NCBI GenBank assembly: GCA_963854835.1
Contig: OY978525.1
Coordinates: 46,115,696-46,179,695 of the forward strand
Direction of reading: 5' to 3'
Length of the DNA: 64,000 bases
DNA from: Megamerina dolium
Taxonomy: Eukaryota; Arthropoda; Insecta; Diptera; Megamerinidae
This document shows positions 12,801 to 27,800 of the stretch, in pieces (position 1 is the stretch's first letter; each line of letters opens with the position of its first letter). The notes beneath the pieces are model-generated. The model had not been told where the DNA came from. It was given only the letters and a program-made list of their open reading frames with translations, and searched no databases. The position numbers and the translations under genes are program-made.

Positions 12801-15800
12801 GTTCCCAGCAGTATTGTCTACCTGCTTCAAAAGGAGTTATTATATATGAATATTTCGTTCCGTGTAGAGGTTTGCTATATTCCGTTTCACAGCTTCATTG
12901 TATAACTTAATGGTTGATAATTTGCAAATTAGAAAATCGAAATCCGCTACTATTATTTCGAGAATCGGACAATCCGATTAATTGTCAATGAAATATGTAA
13001 CTATATCTATCAGCTGATAGACATAGATGCTATATTGATTTCGGTCGTTGTCGTGCCAAGAATCACTACAAATCAACCAAGTTAACTCTATTATAATAAT
13101 ACATATGCTCTCTGTTAGTCGTCGTTTGGCATTCGTAGTGGAATTGGGCATATGCACATACTCCTTAGCATCGATACTTTTACTTGGAAATATTTATACT
13201 TTTACTCAAAAATTTTACAATGATGGCGCAGATCCAATTAAAGCAAATCTAAGATGATTCCTATTTATGTATGCAGTTTAACAATGTGGCAAACAAATAA
13301 TGTTAAATACGTTTGAATTAAAGGTTGGTTTATTTATGCATTTTCATTTGTTTATTACAAGTGAAAATTTTGAAAACATATTGTATTAAAATCTCTTCGT
13401 TCGAATGCAAACATTTTGCTTATCTCTAAAGGAATATAGATTCATCGTAGCTACGGGATACTCTATAAACGCAAGAATTCTAACTTGCAAATCGTTTCGT
13501 GCTTATTGTAAACACAAACTATTTAACTCAGAGTAGTGCACAGTGAGTGAAAGCAGCAAGAGCTATACATAATCAACACACAAAATTATTGTCCAGAATA
13601 GCAAACCAAGATTATTTTTGTTTCTCTATATTAATTTACATGTGTATTCAGCTTATCCGTAGATTTTGAGGCTGTCCCGGCTGAGGAAGCCGCCTTTCGT
13701 GGGCATCGTTCTTTTGAACGATGCCCACCTGCAAGTAATTGGTAATAACAATTTGCCATGAAAAATGCTTCTTAAAGAACTCTGTAACAAAGTTCAGAAA
13801 AAGTAATGTCACAAGGGTTCTGCCGTTCGGAACCGGCTAATATAAATGGGTCCCTTCTAATACTGTCCAAATTTAACACGCACCACAGCATTGGAAGAGA
13901 AGCTCGTTGGTATCACGATGGGCCTTTCTGACCTAAGCGGGTCCTCTCAGAGAGAAGGCAGCCACAAAAACATAAACTAACTTAGCTTAAGCATCTTCGT
14001 TATTGGTAAGTAATCATTTGTTCTAATACCTATATTATTTTTGCTATCACTAAATTGTCATCTACATATTCATTTCTTTATTATCTCTCGCCTTTTTCTA
14101 CTTATGTACATTCTCATTAGTACTAAAGCGTGTGCGTACATTGTACTTTACATACTCCGCATGTCTAAGCAATAAAGTTCATTCGTTGTAAAACTATTCA
14201 ACAAACACATTTCAAACATATACATTTTTTTTGCAAATGGAAAGTGGTAGAGAAAAACACTTGTCTTCCCCGAATATCCTTCTAACGGACCACTAAAGTA
14301 CAAATACTTGGATTTATTCCATTATTGTCAATGCAAGATATCGCATAGCGTGATAAATAATATTGGTGGGATTCATGCAATCGTATAAAAGCCGCGCAAA
14401 CCGCGTAAACCTTATAAAATTATACTCTTGTATATCAACTGTCATATATTTGTATGAAATAGATTATACGCTCCTCGTAAAAGTTTTCGCGATGATTTCA
14501 TCGTGTAAATGACCAGATAATATTATACGGGTTGAAATGCAACTCTGTTGTACACGCTTTTGTTCTGTAATACGTTAAATCATAGGTAAATATACTTAAT
14601 TTATATTAAGGATAAATAAATAAAAATAAATATGTGGCACTTAAAACCCCAAAGGGCTCATTGGCCGAGCTTCTCTTCTTCCATTACTGTTGTGCGTCTT
14701 AAATTTTGGACAGTATTAGAAGGGACCTACTTATTTTAGCCGGTTCCGAACGGCAAAACACTTGTGACATCACTTTTTCTGAGAGCTTTGTCACAGAGTT
14801 CTTTTAGAAGCTTTTTCATGGCAAGTTGTTACTGTCGGAAGAATTGCAAATTGCTTGCCGACAGGTGGGTACCGTTCGAAAGAAAAATCTTTTCGATATT
14901 AAATTTGTTATGCATAAGCCGGGGATTGAACCACGACCTACAGATCAGAAGGCGAACACACTAACCACTGAGCTACGGCACCCATTATATTAAGGATAAT
15001 TACTTTAATTTTTCAGAAATAGACCAATCATTTATTTGTATTTTTTCCAATTCTGCTAATTTTCGACATTTTTATTTTGTTATTAATAATAACATGCTGA
15101 TTGATTCGCGTTTTCCACCTAATTACAGAATGGGTAGACTTTGGGCCATATTCTATGTAGTGGTGGACAAAGAAGCAAACTTGACTAATGTCGAGATTTT
15201 TTAACACTTAAGGTCGTGTTTAAGTGCTATCACGTTGAATGCGATTCGGTCTTTGAAAGTAAATGCTGTAAATCATGAACAAGCGCTAACATTAATAAAA
15301 AGGCGATTTGATATCAAGACTATTACATTTCAGGCACACGTCAAAGAAATTTTCATTTTGAAATCGGTGGCAGAAGGTTCCGCGAGCTTAGTTACAAGAT
15401 CAGTTGTCTCCTGCGAGCATTGCAACAAATGAAAAATTGCTGAACGGCTTGCTTCATTTTTGTTGCCAGCAAAGTGGATGTCGCCACACAATCCAAATAG
15501 GACGAAAAAGCAATTTTTTGGAAACAAGAGTGCGTATTTTGGAGAGCGTAGAGCCCGTTACAATGATAACAGCAAAGCAGGTGACTTATAAAGCGCATTC
15601 CAGTCGTAAGCAATTTTTCGTTACTGTCAAACCAGTGAAAGGGTGCACATTTTGCACTTGTCATTTTGCATTTTGTCTTAGAGCATGATTTTCAACATGC
15701 CCTTCACTTCTTAATTTGTCATCTTCTAAGAAGTTAAGAGGTTACAACTTTGTATCAATTGCTTAAAGAAAAGCTATGGTGCCAAAAATTGCAAATCAGG

Positions 15801-18800
15801 TAACTACAAAAACTGCTCAGGTAAGCATAATACCTTACTTCCTCACTAACTGCACAATCTACTTCCGATAACCCAATCGTGATTCTAGAAGCTAAAACGG
15901 CTCTTGTTGCTAGTTCCCAGCAGTATTGTCTACCTGCTTCAAAAGCAGTTATTATATATGAATATTTCGTTCCGTGTAGAGGTTTGCTATATTCCGTTTC
16001 ACAGCTTCATTGTATAACTTAATGGTTGATAATTTGCAAATTAGAAAATCGAAATCCGCTACTATTATTTCGAGAATCGGACAATCCGATTAATTGTCAA
16101 TGAAATATGTAACTATATCTATCAGCTGATAGACATAGATGCTATATTGATTTCGGTCGTTGTCGTGCCAAGAATCACTACAAATCAACCAGACGCGAAT
16201 CTGCCATACATTGAATGAAATATTCCAGCAAACATTCACTTGGCAGACCCATAATTCTTTCGACCGCAAATGGTTGATCTTGTAATCGGTGTTAGCTTGT
16301 TTTTTTAAATTGCTATGCATAAAACAAATTCATTATAGACCTACCAAAATTCAATACAAAAAACGAGGTTAGGATGGATTGTGGCAGGAAATGTGGATAA
16401 CAAGATCATTGTGGTGTTCTGTTACCACAAGTACGTCTTTAATAAGACTTTTATAGACTCTCTAAATTAAATTGTTTAAGCCATAATAGCTTTTTCAGTG
16501 GCCGCTGGTTTTCCTTAATTATACGTAAGTGCAACTACTTTAGTTGAAAACGGAATTGGTAAATTTGTCCCTTTTTAACGATTGTATTTCACACCGTCTT
16601 TTGGCACGTTTTTTCTCGGGTTATTCTTTCTTGGATGCTCGAGCAGTAACAGAATATTGGGATTTCAATTGTTTTTTTTTTTTTTTTTGTTTGAAGGATC
16701 TACAATTTCAACATAAAACATATTCTAATGTAAGCTAGGCTTATTTTAACACTCTTTCTAAAAAATAAAAATAAAAAACACTCTTTTTACTTTCACAAAA
16801 TTCGTTTACTAATACAAATTCATCTTTTTATTTTTTATATATTGTATTAACACCCACTCGATTGAGCTAATCATTTGATTAAACATTTTGTTCCTGCGAA
16901 CCTTTTGTACAAAAGCAGCGAAACATAAAATATACACAGAAGACATAACCATAAAGTGAAATTTAATAGCAAGTACGAAAACCAACATAATAGTTAGAAT
17001 AAAACAACAAATCACAATCAAACACATCGATTTAAAATAAGGTACGTGTGCATAAGTGTGTTATAAACGATTTAATTCGAATTAACTCGGGCATTAACTG
17101 CAGCTAATCCGCATTAAGTCTATGAGTTAATTCTCAAAATAAAAGAGGATTAGGGCAATTTGAGATGGCCACACTGCTGAAAATTGTCTATTGTGAATTT
17201 TTCTCCATCCATTTTACAAAATATTAGGTGTGTTCGCTAACAAAAAACTTTCAACAATTGTTAACAATTTTCAACATGAAAAGCGTTGGCGAGCAAATAA
17301 ATCCAACTGTCAATTACGAACTGTGAATGTCAATTTACAAGTTTCTGATAGTTTTCAGTTCATGTACTTCTTGTAGATTTTCTCATATCGAGAGTGATAG
17401 ATGACAGAAATTGATAGTGATAGTAATGTAAGTCGACAGACCTAATAAAACAGCAATCAGCCGTTTAGTTAATCCGCAATACTGCCGTCTGTCAGGTTAT
17501 TATTTTATTCGGATTAAGTACGCCGGTAATCCGGAATTAGGCTGCCGTCTGTCTAGGCTATTAGGGTAATTTTCAATGGCAACATTGCTGAAAAATTTCT
17601 ATTGTGAATTTTTCTCGATCCAACTTACAAAACAATAGGTGTGTTCGCTTATAAAAAACTTTCAACAATTGTTAACAGTTTTCGACATGAAAAGCGTTGG
17701 CGAACAAATAAATCCAGTTGTTAATTACGAACTGTAAATGTCAATTTACAAGTTTCTGATAGTTTTCAGTTCACGTACTTCTTGTAGATTTTCTCATATC
17801 GAGAGTGACAGATGACAGAAATGGATAGTGATAGTAATGTAAGTGAGCAGACCTAATAAAACAGCAATCAGTTGTTTAGTTAATCCGCAATACTGCTGCC
17901 TGTCAGGATTAACGCTCCCGTCTGTTTAGGCGAAAAGGGGAAGTGAGTAGATTTTCTAATAATAAAAAGTACGAAGCCTAAGAAAAAGGTATTCAAAATT
18001 AGTCAATTTTTTATACATGAAATATATAAATTGGTTATATAACTGGAGTGACATTTTTGTTTTGTACACAAATTCGCTCCACACGTCACATATTAAGTAC
18101 ATAAACTTTATATGTACATATTATTTTAAATTTTTTGCAAAATTTCTTTTTTTTTTGCCTTTTTGTTTACTTTTTGCATATACCTTTTGTATATACATAT
18201 GTTGTTTATGCTTTTTTCAATATATGTACATAATTCGTTGAACCTGTTATATGTACATGGCTATTTACCTACATACACTTAGCAGAAAAAGTGTACGTAC
18301 AAGAAGTAAACAATTCTTCGCTGCACTAAATACCAATAACGAAACAATTTTTCTCAAAAGAAATTATTTTTCATTTAAATGTTAGAGTATTATGTACACT
18401 TTAAGCCTAAATACATTAAAATATAATGTACAGAAAAATTATGAGAAATAAAAGAATTCAAAAGCACCTGTTAATTGGTCAGAAAAAGTCTACGTTCAAA
18501 GATAAGATTATATTATAATTTATTGTTTTTTGTGGGTTTTTGAAAATATTAGTAGCTGGTTGGGTAGCCTTTCCGTTTTAGGACTTCTTGCAATCGCTGT
18601 GCATGGTTTCCGCCACACAAGCTGAAGAAATTCGTTTTTGTCGTTTTATGAGCGAAATAAACAGCTTCCTGCGCGCTACGCGGCACGGTAGTTAGCTTTT
18701 TTTTTTAATTTTGCGCACGGTGTCGTTATGCATGGTTTTGTTAAACTGTTCCTTAACATTTTGAGCAATTTTCACTGCGGTCAGTCGAGGATTATCCTGC

Positions 18801-21800
18801 ACAAGCCGCAAAACACATCTTTTTTCTCGTTGGGTCAGAATAGGAGATCGTCCTGAACGCGGTTGCGACACGAAAGTTCCAATTTTTTTGAAATTATTCA
18901 TCACCGTTTGAATTGTGGGGTGCGCTCTCCCAAGGATTTTAGCAATTTCACGTAAAGTTTGGCCTCCATAATTTTATTATAATTTTCCGTTCGTCAACTC
19001 AAATTTCCTTTCTTTTTGAATTCATCTTAATTAAACTTCTTGAAATAGATTATTCAAAGCACAAAATCGAACCACGATACGTATTAAATATAGAACTTGT
19101 GAAAAAAACTTTTGATGACACGAGCGATCGAGCAAATGAGCGGGGAAGTTCCGTTTTCGTTTCTGTACGTAGATTTTTTCTGACCAATTAACATGTGCTT
19201 TTGAATTCTTTTATTTCTCATAATTTTTCTGTACATTATAATTTAATGTATTTAGGCTTAAAGTGTACATAATACTCTAACATTTAAATAAAAAATAATT
19301 TCTTTTGAGAAAAATTGTTTCCTTATTGGTATTTAGTGCAGCGAAGAATTGTTTACTTCTTGTATGTACACTTTTTCTGCTAAGTGTATGTACATTGGCA
19401 TATCCTATATGGGTCTCTTTTTTAAATCGCACAACTTTTAGGATTTGGCGCTGTGTTCGTTATTTCGGTAATCAAAAATGTATATAATATAAAAATAAAC
19501 GCTCTATTGTGTTGATAATTTTGTATTTTGTAAAAATGTTTGACGCATTTATTGGTGCTGTCAAAAAAGTTATTCATCCCTGGGGACGGGCATGAAAAAG
19601 CCATTTTAAATTTTCATTCAGCTATTTATACATAAAATTTATTTTAAATCGTAAAAAAACTATAATATATGAAAGAATTAAAGTATATGAAATTATCTAT
19701 CAGCCCATGTAGTTCGAACGAACTAAATCAGACCAGTTGAACGCAATATTGCGATTTAAACTCAGAAATTGACAAAACTTTGCCGTTTTTCATAACTTTG
19801 ACCTAACGGTGTTCCATTAAAAATTTTTTGCTAGGGAAATCCTGATATACGTGTAAACATATTTTACGTAAAGGATTTTGAAAAACAATTTTCAACCGAT
19901 TTAAAAATGTCAAATTTTTTTTGCCAAATCCGTGTGTTTTAACCTTCATCCATTTTTAGTGACAAATTGACACTATTTTCAACTTCAACTGCTTATAACT
20001 TATGTAATTTTTAACGAATCGGCTTTTTATGTAAATCGTATTTAAATTTTGTTTTTTTTTTTATGTCGACTTTTCCGGTGGTACTAGATTTCTTGTAGCT
20101 GAAGATTTTAACTTCAAACATACTCATTGGGGTTCTAGATTATTTTCTCCTAGAGGCAGAAATCTTTACGATGCCGTAATGAATAGCAGGCTTGACATAA
20201 TATCAACGGGACAACCGACTTATTGGCCCTCAGATAGGAGAAAGATTCCAGATGTCATTGAATTTGGGATCTCAAAAAATTTAAAAAGAAACCAAATAAC
20301 TGCAGAATCTTCATTGGAACTTTCGTCAGATCACGCGCCAACTGTTCTAACAATAAAATCTGGTTGTAATGCCCACTCAAGTGCAGTTGTTAACTCTAAC
20401 AATATAAATTGGCTTCAATATCGTATGTATATAAGCTCACATATCCAGTTACAATGCTCCTTAAAATGATACTACAGTACAAAAACTCACGAATATCATC
20501 ACATCAGCTACAAAAGCAACATCCACCTCGAAGTAAAATAATAAGGGCATATCGCATTGCAGTTGGTGTGACAGTAACGTGGATCTACTGTTATCTGAAA
20601 AAAGAAGACTGAGACTATTATGGCAACTACATAGACTCTCTCATATAAGAAGTTATATGCTGATGCCACAAAAAAACTGCGCGACTTTCTAAAAGAAAGA
20701 CATGAAAAATCATTACAAGACTATTTATACATCCTTGGTTCGAATTATTATTCAAATTACTCCCTATGGAAAGCCACTAAGACCTTTAAACATCCGATAG
20801 CATCAGAAACGCCCGTTCGATTACCAGATGGTCACTGGGCCAGAAGTGATGAAGAGAAAGGTACTGCATTTGCGAATCATCTTAGCAAAATGTTTACACC
20901 AAATAAGTCTACATCTAATATGCCACTGCCATCGCTGCCACCTAAACCTGAAATCCAAACAAATCCCCCGGACCCGACCAAATTACACCAAAATGTTAAT
21001 AGAACTGCCGAAAATTGCAATAATTCATATACTGCGTATATTCAATGCTATATTACGAACAAATTATTATCCCAATAATTGGAAGTTGTCACAGATTATA
21101 ATGATCCCCAAGCCAGGAAAAGACAGCACTCAAGTTTTCTTAGACATCTCTCAAGCGTTCGACAAAGTTTGGCACGAAGGGTTGATCCATAAAATCAAGC
21201 AAATTTTGCCATCAAATACTCACTTTGTATTACAAAATTACCTCCTGCACAGAAGATTCGTAATAAAATTCAAATCCTTTATGTCAACACCTTTTAACAT
21301 ACAAGCTGGTGTTCCTCAAGGCAGCGTGTTGGGGCCACTTCTCTATCTTTTGTATACAGCTATTATGCCTTTAAATGCTAACACAATGAGATCAACTTTC
21401 GCGGATGACACAGCTATTTTAAGCACACACGGAAATCTGACTACAACTACAACGAACCTACAAGCATATCTTGATGTTCTGAGTATCTGGCTTTCGTATT
21501 TGAAAATTGCCAATGAAACGAAATGTGTTCATGCCTACGGATAAAAATTAATGGGCAAATAATTCCACAGCATTCCCATGTTAAATATCTTGGTATTCAT
21601 TTAGACCAAAGATTCACATGGAATAAACATATAGAAGCCAAAACAGTCAAAGTAAAACTCAAATTAGAGTCCTTGCACTGGTTGTTGAATAAAATCTCCA
21701 AACTAAGTTTAGAGAATAAAGTCTTGATATACAAATCAAGAATAAAACCAATTTGGACATATGGCATTCAAATGTGGAGCAGTGCATCACCATCAAACGT

Positions 21801-24800
21801 TGAAGAGCTGCAAAGGGTGCAATCAAAAGTACTTAGAACCATCAAAATAGCACCATGGTACGTCAAAAACTGCAATATACACAGATATTTAAATATATCA
21901 TCCGTATCACAGTCTCAAAGTTATACTATTTTTAAGAATTGTTTACAGTGTATTTGTAACGGTTGTTTTTTCTTTACACGTCATATTTGTAGATTTTTCT
22001 TTAGTATTGGCTAGTATGTTGCTATAATTGCGCGATTTGGTTTGGTTTTTGAGGTGTTGTGGGGGAAAAATGGAAAGTTCTTGATTTGACCAATTTGGTG
22101 ATGATGAAGAGGAAGATACATTTGTAAGCGACAACGATGACAATTATTTACCAGAAGAAATTGAACCTGATCGCGAATCTAATAGTGATGTATCTGATAG
22201 AGAGTTTTTTAGCAGCTTTTCAACCAGATCTTTTGTTTTTGTCAAAAGACAAAACCAATTGCGTATACAAGAAATTCATTACAATGGCAACGTGGAAGTT
22301 CAACTTCTTCAAGCCAATTTGCTTAACGACAAGGTATTCTTATTTTCTTATATTCATAAATTGCTGTTATTGGTTTCTCTTGCTGTAAGACCACCAACTT
22401 TTGGTCAAGTGGTGAATGCCTTGAAGAGTCACCTTCGGTTTGTTGATAGAGACTCATTGCAGACATAAACTCGCTTTTGATTAATTTGCACAACGTTTAA
22501 AAACACTGTATTTACCAGGTCATTCAACTATATTTGTCTAACAGAATTTATGACGAGACTTAGTCCCAATCGAGGCCCTAATTAACATCCAGGGCAGCAA
22601 ACGAGAAGTGGTAATGGCATCAGCATACTTTCCGGGAGAAGAAACCTCACCACTGCCGACCGAAGTACGACAGTTGGTGGAGTTCTACTATGGGCACAAT
22701 TTGCCTATAATTCTGGGATGCGACGTCAATGCCAACAACACGGTATGGCGCAGCGCGGCCATAAATAGTCTACGTGAGTAGCTTCTAGAATATTTAGTAG
22801 CTTCAAACTTAGATATTTTCAATGAGGGGTATAAAACTACATTTGCTACCAGCGTTAGGAGCGAGGTGTTAGATGTAACAATAGCCAGTTCAAGTATTGC
22901 TAGGTACATAAGGAACTGGAGGGTTTCTAGGTAGAAATCATTTGACCATATTTGACTATAAGGTAATTGAGTTGTCTCTGGAGGGCCTAAAAATTCAAGC
23001 ACCATAATATAGAAATCCCAAGAAAACCAACTGGAAGAAATACAAAGAAATTCTCGGTTACAAACTACAAGGCATTTCCTTGAGCAAACACATACTTAAT
23101 CATTATGAGCTCGAAGATAGTGTGACTCAATTAAATGGGGCAGTAGCCACACAGCACTCCACAGCAGCTGCCCAGAAAAATCAAGAGGCATGAAAAAGAT
23201 GTAGTTTGGTGAAACTCTCTGCTCGCAGAACCGAAGTCCACAGCTTTAGCAGCAGAACACGTTTTAGGTAGCTGCAGGGCACTGATGCACAGCAGACGTA
23301 AATACCTTGGATCTTATTTGATACTGGGCAAAGAAATAGCAACGATAGATCTAGCCAATATTCTAGAGTTTTTAAGAGTAGTGGAACTCGATGAGGTTCT
23401 ATAGGGTTGTACAATAGATCTTTTAGATCGAAGTACTTTCACACCTCATTAAAACATTACATTACCGAGTCATTTTATCACTGTTGACGAAATGTTGTTA
23501 CCATTATGTGGCAGGTATCCATTTCTGCAATATATACCTTCAAAACATGTTTGTTTCTGATCGAAGATGAAACGTTATGTAATGCACTTATTGAGCAACG
23601 AAAACATATGCCGCGTGGTCCAAATGCAGTTCCTGTCATGTGTAGTTCTCAAAATTTTAATAACCACAACAACAACAACCAACACCGCACAACAGTAATG
23701 GAAGTGATGCTCGGCCAAAAAACCCTTCGGGGCTTATAAGTGCCACTTAATTATTATTATTTTTTTTTGTGTACAAAAATCATCACTACAATTTATGTGC
23801 AAAATGCATAGGTATTCATGTATAAATTGTATTCATTAAGTTTTTTGGAACTTTCTTTTATTTTAAAAAAATGGTTTTTATTATTTTCCTGTGCTCTTCC
23901 TTTTTATTGCTTTATTGATGTTTTTATTTGGGTACTTGGAAGATAGGCGGAGTTTTCATCCAATTCAACTCATTTTCAGATATATCAGTTCTCTGCTTAA
24001 GAAAACCTTAAGTACCATGTTTCCCTCTGATAGCTTTATTTTACATATTACATATACACGAGTTTGTGTCTAAAATCGAATTTGCCTACCATCACTTAAT
24101 GCTTAGTAGCTTCTCCATTTCTCGTCTGATTTCAGCAATATTATGCTCAAAATGTTCGCCATAAAATATGTGAACTAATTTTTTGTTTAAGTCAATGGAA
24201 CGATTGAAAATTACTAATTTTCAAAAAACCTGAAAACTTTATAATTTTTGTTAATTTCATAACATATAACTCAGTCAAAATTAATCCAATCGACATAGAC
24301 GGCACATTATCAGAACGAGGAAGACCACGGCTTTCTAATGGTGTGTTATATGGTTATATGTTATATGTGTCTACACCAGAATGTGATACTCGCACACTAC
24401 TCTGTAAAATTACTCTTTTTTGTTGACTGTTTTGGGAACATTGGTTTTACAAACTCTCCGTGTTAACTTGTTTTATTATTATTGTTCTCAAGTTATATCT
24501 ACAAGTGGACAGAACTGTGTGCGCGACTTTTTATCTCCCCGTTCTCTCATAATAAAGCATTGTACAATAGCTAAATAAAAACTGAAGTAAATTAAATTAA
24601 TAAACATACACAAACATTATATTAGTTGAACAATACAAATTGTTATACATTAAAACGAAAAAGTGAGTGCGTTATTGTGTAAATTACTTCGTATGTACAA
24701 TATACGCAACCACAGCAACCTGCACAACACCAGCAACAACTTCAAATCTACAATCAACCCAACACGACAATCACCACTCCACTGACACCTATATTGCTCC

Positions 24801-27800
24801 TCCGCCACATTTCTACAAACAAGGAGTTACCAACGTTGGATCGAGTTCATCGGCGCCCCATCCCTCACACAATCAATATGTTATATGGTGTAATTGTTTT
24901 CGAGATTTTTTCATTAACTAAAAAAGTGCAAAAAATCACGTTATTCGCGAATATCTTGAAAACACTTCTTTGGAGAAATGAATAAAGGCAAGTTTCTTTT
25001 TCAGTAACTCAAGTTTAATCTAGAGAACTTATTTTTTGAGGTACTCGCAAAAGAGAAAAAAATTGTAGAGTAGTGTTATCAAACGCACCGTACTTTCGAA
25101 AATTCTGCTTTCTATGAAAGCAAGTCTATTTCGTACGATGAGATTCAAAACATGAAAGCTATTTTAACCATTCTCGGTCAAAAGTCTTACTTTCCTTCGG
25201 AAGATAATTGCCTGTGACGAAAAAGGGAGCTTAATTTTAAAAGCAATCTTCTCTCATTAAAACCCTTTTTGGATAATTATCACATTATGCGAATGAGTGG
25301 TGGCTTTAGGTCAACAAATAGCTTTACGATGCAAGGAGGAGTATCTTAAAGAACTCCATCAACGATATAAGAGGAAATTTCCCACCAAAAATCTCCCGAT
25401 CGACGACATAGTAATTATTCGACACGAGGATCTACTTTATGGCGTCTAGCTAGGGTACTTAAGGTCTATCCAGGTGTATAGCCCTTCCCTTAAAAGGGTA
25501 ACTGTGCTTTGTCCTACTGCCATTGTTCTGCTATGACGCAACAACGTAAATCATCCAACAAGAATCCTTTAGATTCCTTTTGCAATATGAATCTCATGGT
25601 CGAAGGTGAAACAGCTAAATCTTCCAATCATCAACGTGAATAATACTAATTCGTTTTGCCGGATCACTGATTAGGTCCGAACTATTCACGAATTTTAGAT
25701 TATCTTTAGCTCAGGGCTCTTTATTCGGCTGGGTCCTTTCTGGCCCATGCCAATTATAAATGCCAATTTCTTGGCTGGGTCCTTATTGGCTCATGACATT
25801 TATAATCGCCATAGTGGCTAGGGTTCTTCATGTTCCATGGTTCCTTGTTTTATTTTTTCAAAAAGATATGTGTTCATATAATCTGAATTCCTTTTTTGAA
25901 CTCTATGATTTTTTATTGTATGCATTGTTCAATGAATTCTTTATGTCATATATAAGCTATCACGCCTAGTTTTGAAGAAATATATTTTACTATTCACTGA
26001 TTTTTATATTGTACATATTATCTTTTGGCTTTATCTGATTTCATTGTTATATTTGCAGCAAGTAGCTTTTAAGTCATAATAGGTTTTTGAGTGTGTCCGT
26101 TTTTTTTCCCTAATTATGTGACCATGCAACTACTTTCGTTGAAAACAAAATTGCTGTATTCGTCGCTTTTCAACGATTGTACTTGTCACCTTTTGGCGCA
26201 TTTTTTTCTCGGGTTATTCTTTCTTGGATACTCGAGCAGTAATACCATATTTGGATTTTATGCTTCTTTTTTTCTGTTTGAAGAAACTACAACCTCAACA
26301 CAAAACATACTAATGTAAGACACGCTTATTTTCACACTATTTTTACTTTAATAAATCTACTTTAATTAATTTCGTCTACTAATACAAATTTATATATCTT
26401 GTCATTTGTATTACATACAAATATTGTGGTATCTGGATAAGAACACCTTACGATTGAGCTAATCATTTGATTAAACAGAGATAGTGAAAAGTTTAAGGCC
26501 ATACTGGAAAAAATACGAAGCAGATCAAAGAAGAACTTGCTTGTGAAGAGCACTTTGTTGGTAACTATTGCCGGTTGAGCATATATATAGAATATATATG
26601 CTATAGAATATACAAGCAGCCTCAGAGCTTAGAGACTCGTATTCAAATGCGGTTTATCGATTCAAAACGCTTGAGAACAGATTTGCGCACAATTCTGATC
26701 TGAAAGAGTTTTTGTTTGTTAAGGAATACTGGCAGCTTGGTCATATGTCCTTGGTTGAGACGATTCTCCTGGCGTAAACGTTAATTGCCTTCCGCAGCAT
26801 TGTATGTTGAAAGTAGACAGCACCACAACTGAGCTTTGCGTCGTTTTCGATGCATCTGCAATAAATTCTACTGGATTTTTATTAAACGATATTTGAATGT
26901 CTAGCCCTACTATATAACCCAAAATCTTCGCAGACATCTGCAAATTGTATCGATGCTTGAAAGTCACTGAAGAAACAGTTTTTGTTATCGCGCGACTTTC
27001 CAGGTCAGGAATTTAAAATTTATAAATTAGATACCGTGAAGAACTAAACCTGCTGCGTTTTTGGCGATTTAGGTCATCCATCGGCTGGCGTTAGATGAAA
27101 CATGTAGACGATTTGATTTCGGGTGGAAAAACAGAGAACGAAGTATTGCAAATAATGGCAGACACATCAAATTCTAGAAAAAGGATATTTCGTAGTACGG
27201 AAATGGTGTTTGAGTACTGAAAATATTTTAAGAGGAATTCAGTCATCCAACCTAGAGAACCTTTTAACGTTTAGCGGCGACAGTGATATGGGTCATAATT
27301 GCTTAAATCGCACGAATTTGGCAAAAAAATTTGTCATTTTTAAATCGGCCGATAAAAAAAAATCTTTACATAAAGTAATACCATTAGATCAAAGTTTTGA
27401 AAATTTATAAAGTTTTGTCTATTTGTGTGTTACTTAAATCGCAATATCTCGGGTTCTACTGATCTGATTTAGTTCGTTCTGGATCCGTTGGAGAGATAAT
27501 TTTATATATTCTTTTATATATAAAAATTTTGTATTATTTAAAATAAATGTATAAAAAATTGAATGAACATTTTACATGGCTTTTTGATGCCCGTCCCCGG
27601 GAGGTAAATGACTTCTTTGAGCGCCATATATTTTTACAAAATAAAAAATTGTCAAAACAATGGAGCTATTTTTTTTTAGATTTTATATACATTTTTGTTT
27701 ACCTCAACCTATATATGTATATGGTAAATGAAATGCAGGGTTCATACATGTGTTTATGCATGCTGTGCTCGTTAGTTCGCAAATTTTCTAAATCAGTGCT

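Larger units (their letters stand above)
6856..16191. repeat. tandem array: three units of 3112 bp
   Basis: Units 6856-9967, 9968-13079 and 13080-16191 are aligned base for base with period 3112. I noticed only about five single-base differences: T for A at 10167, A for C at 12035, A for G at 12364, T for C at 13313 and C for G at 15945. The left edge is fixed by loss of identity before 6856 and the right edge by loss after 16191. Each unit holds a truncated SINE joined to a LOA tail, an LTR-like stretch, a full SINE on the minus strand and a BEL/Pao gag remnant. Confidence 0.93.

Noticed and set aside
22070..23740. A single large gene combining the acidic N-terminus, endonuclease-like part and Asn-rich frame
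   Set aside because: The middle is clearly LOA endonuclease in a separate frame; the pieces are unrelated element debris.
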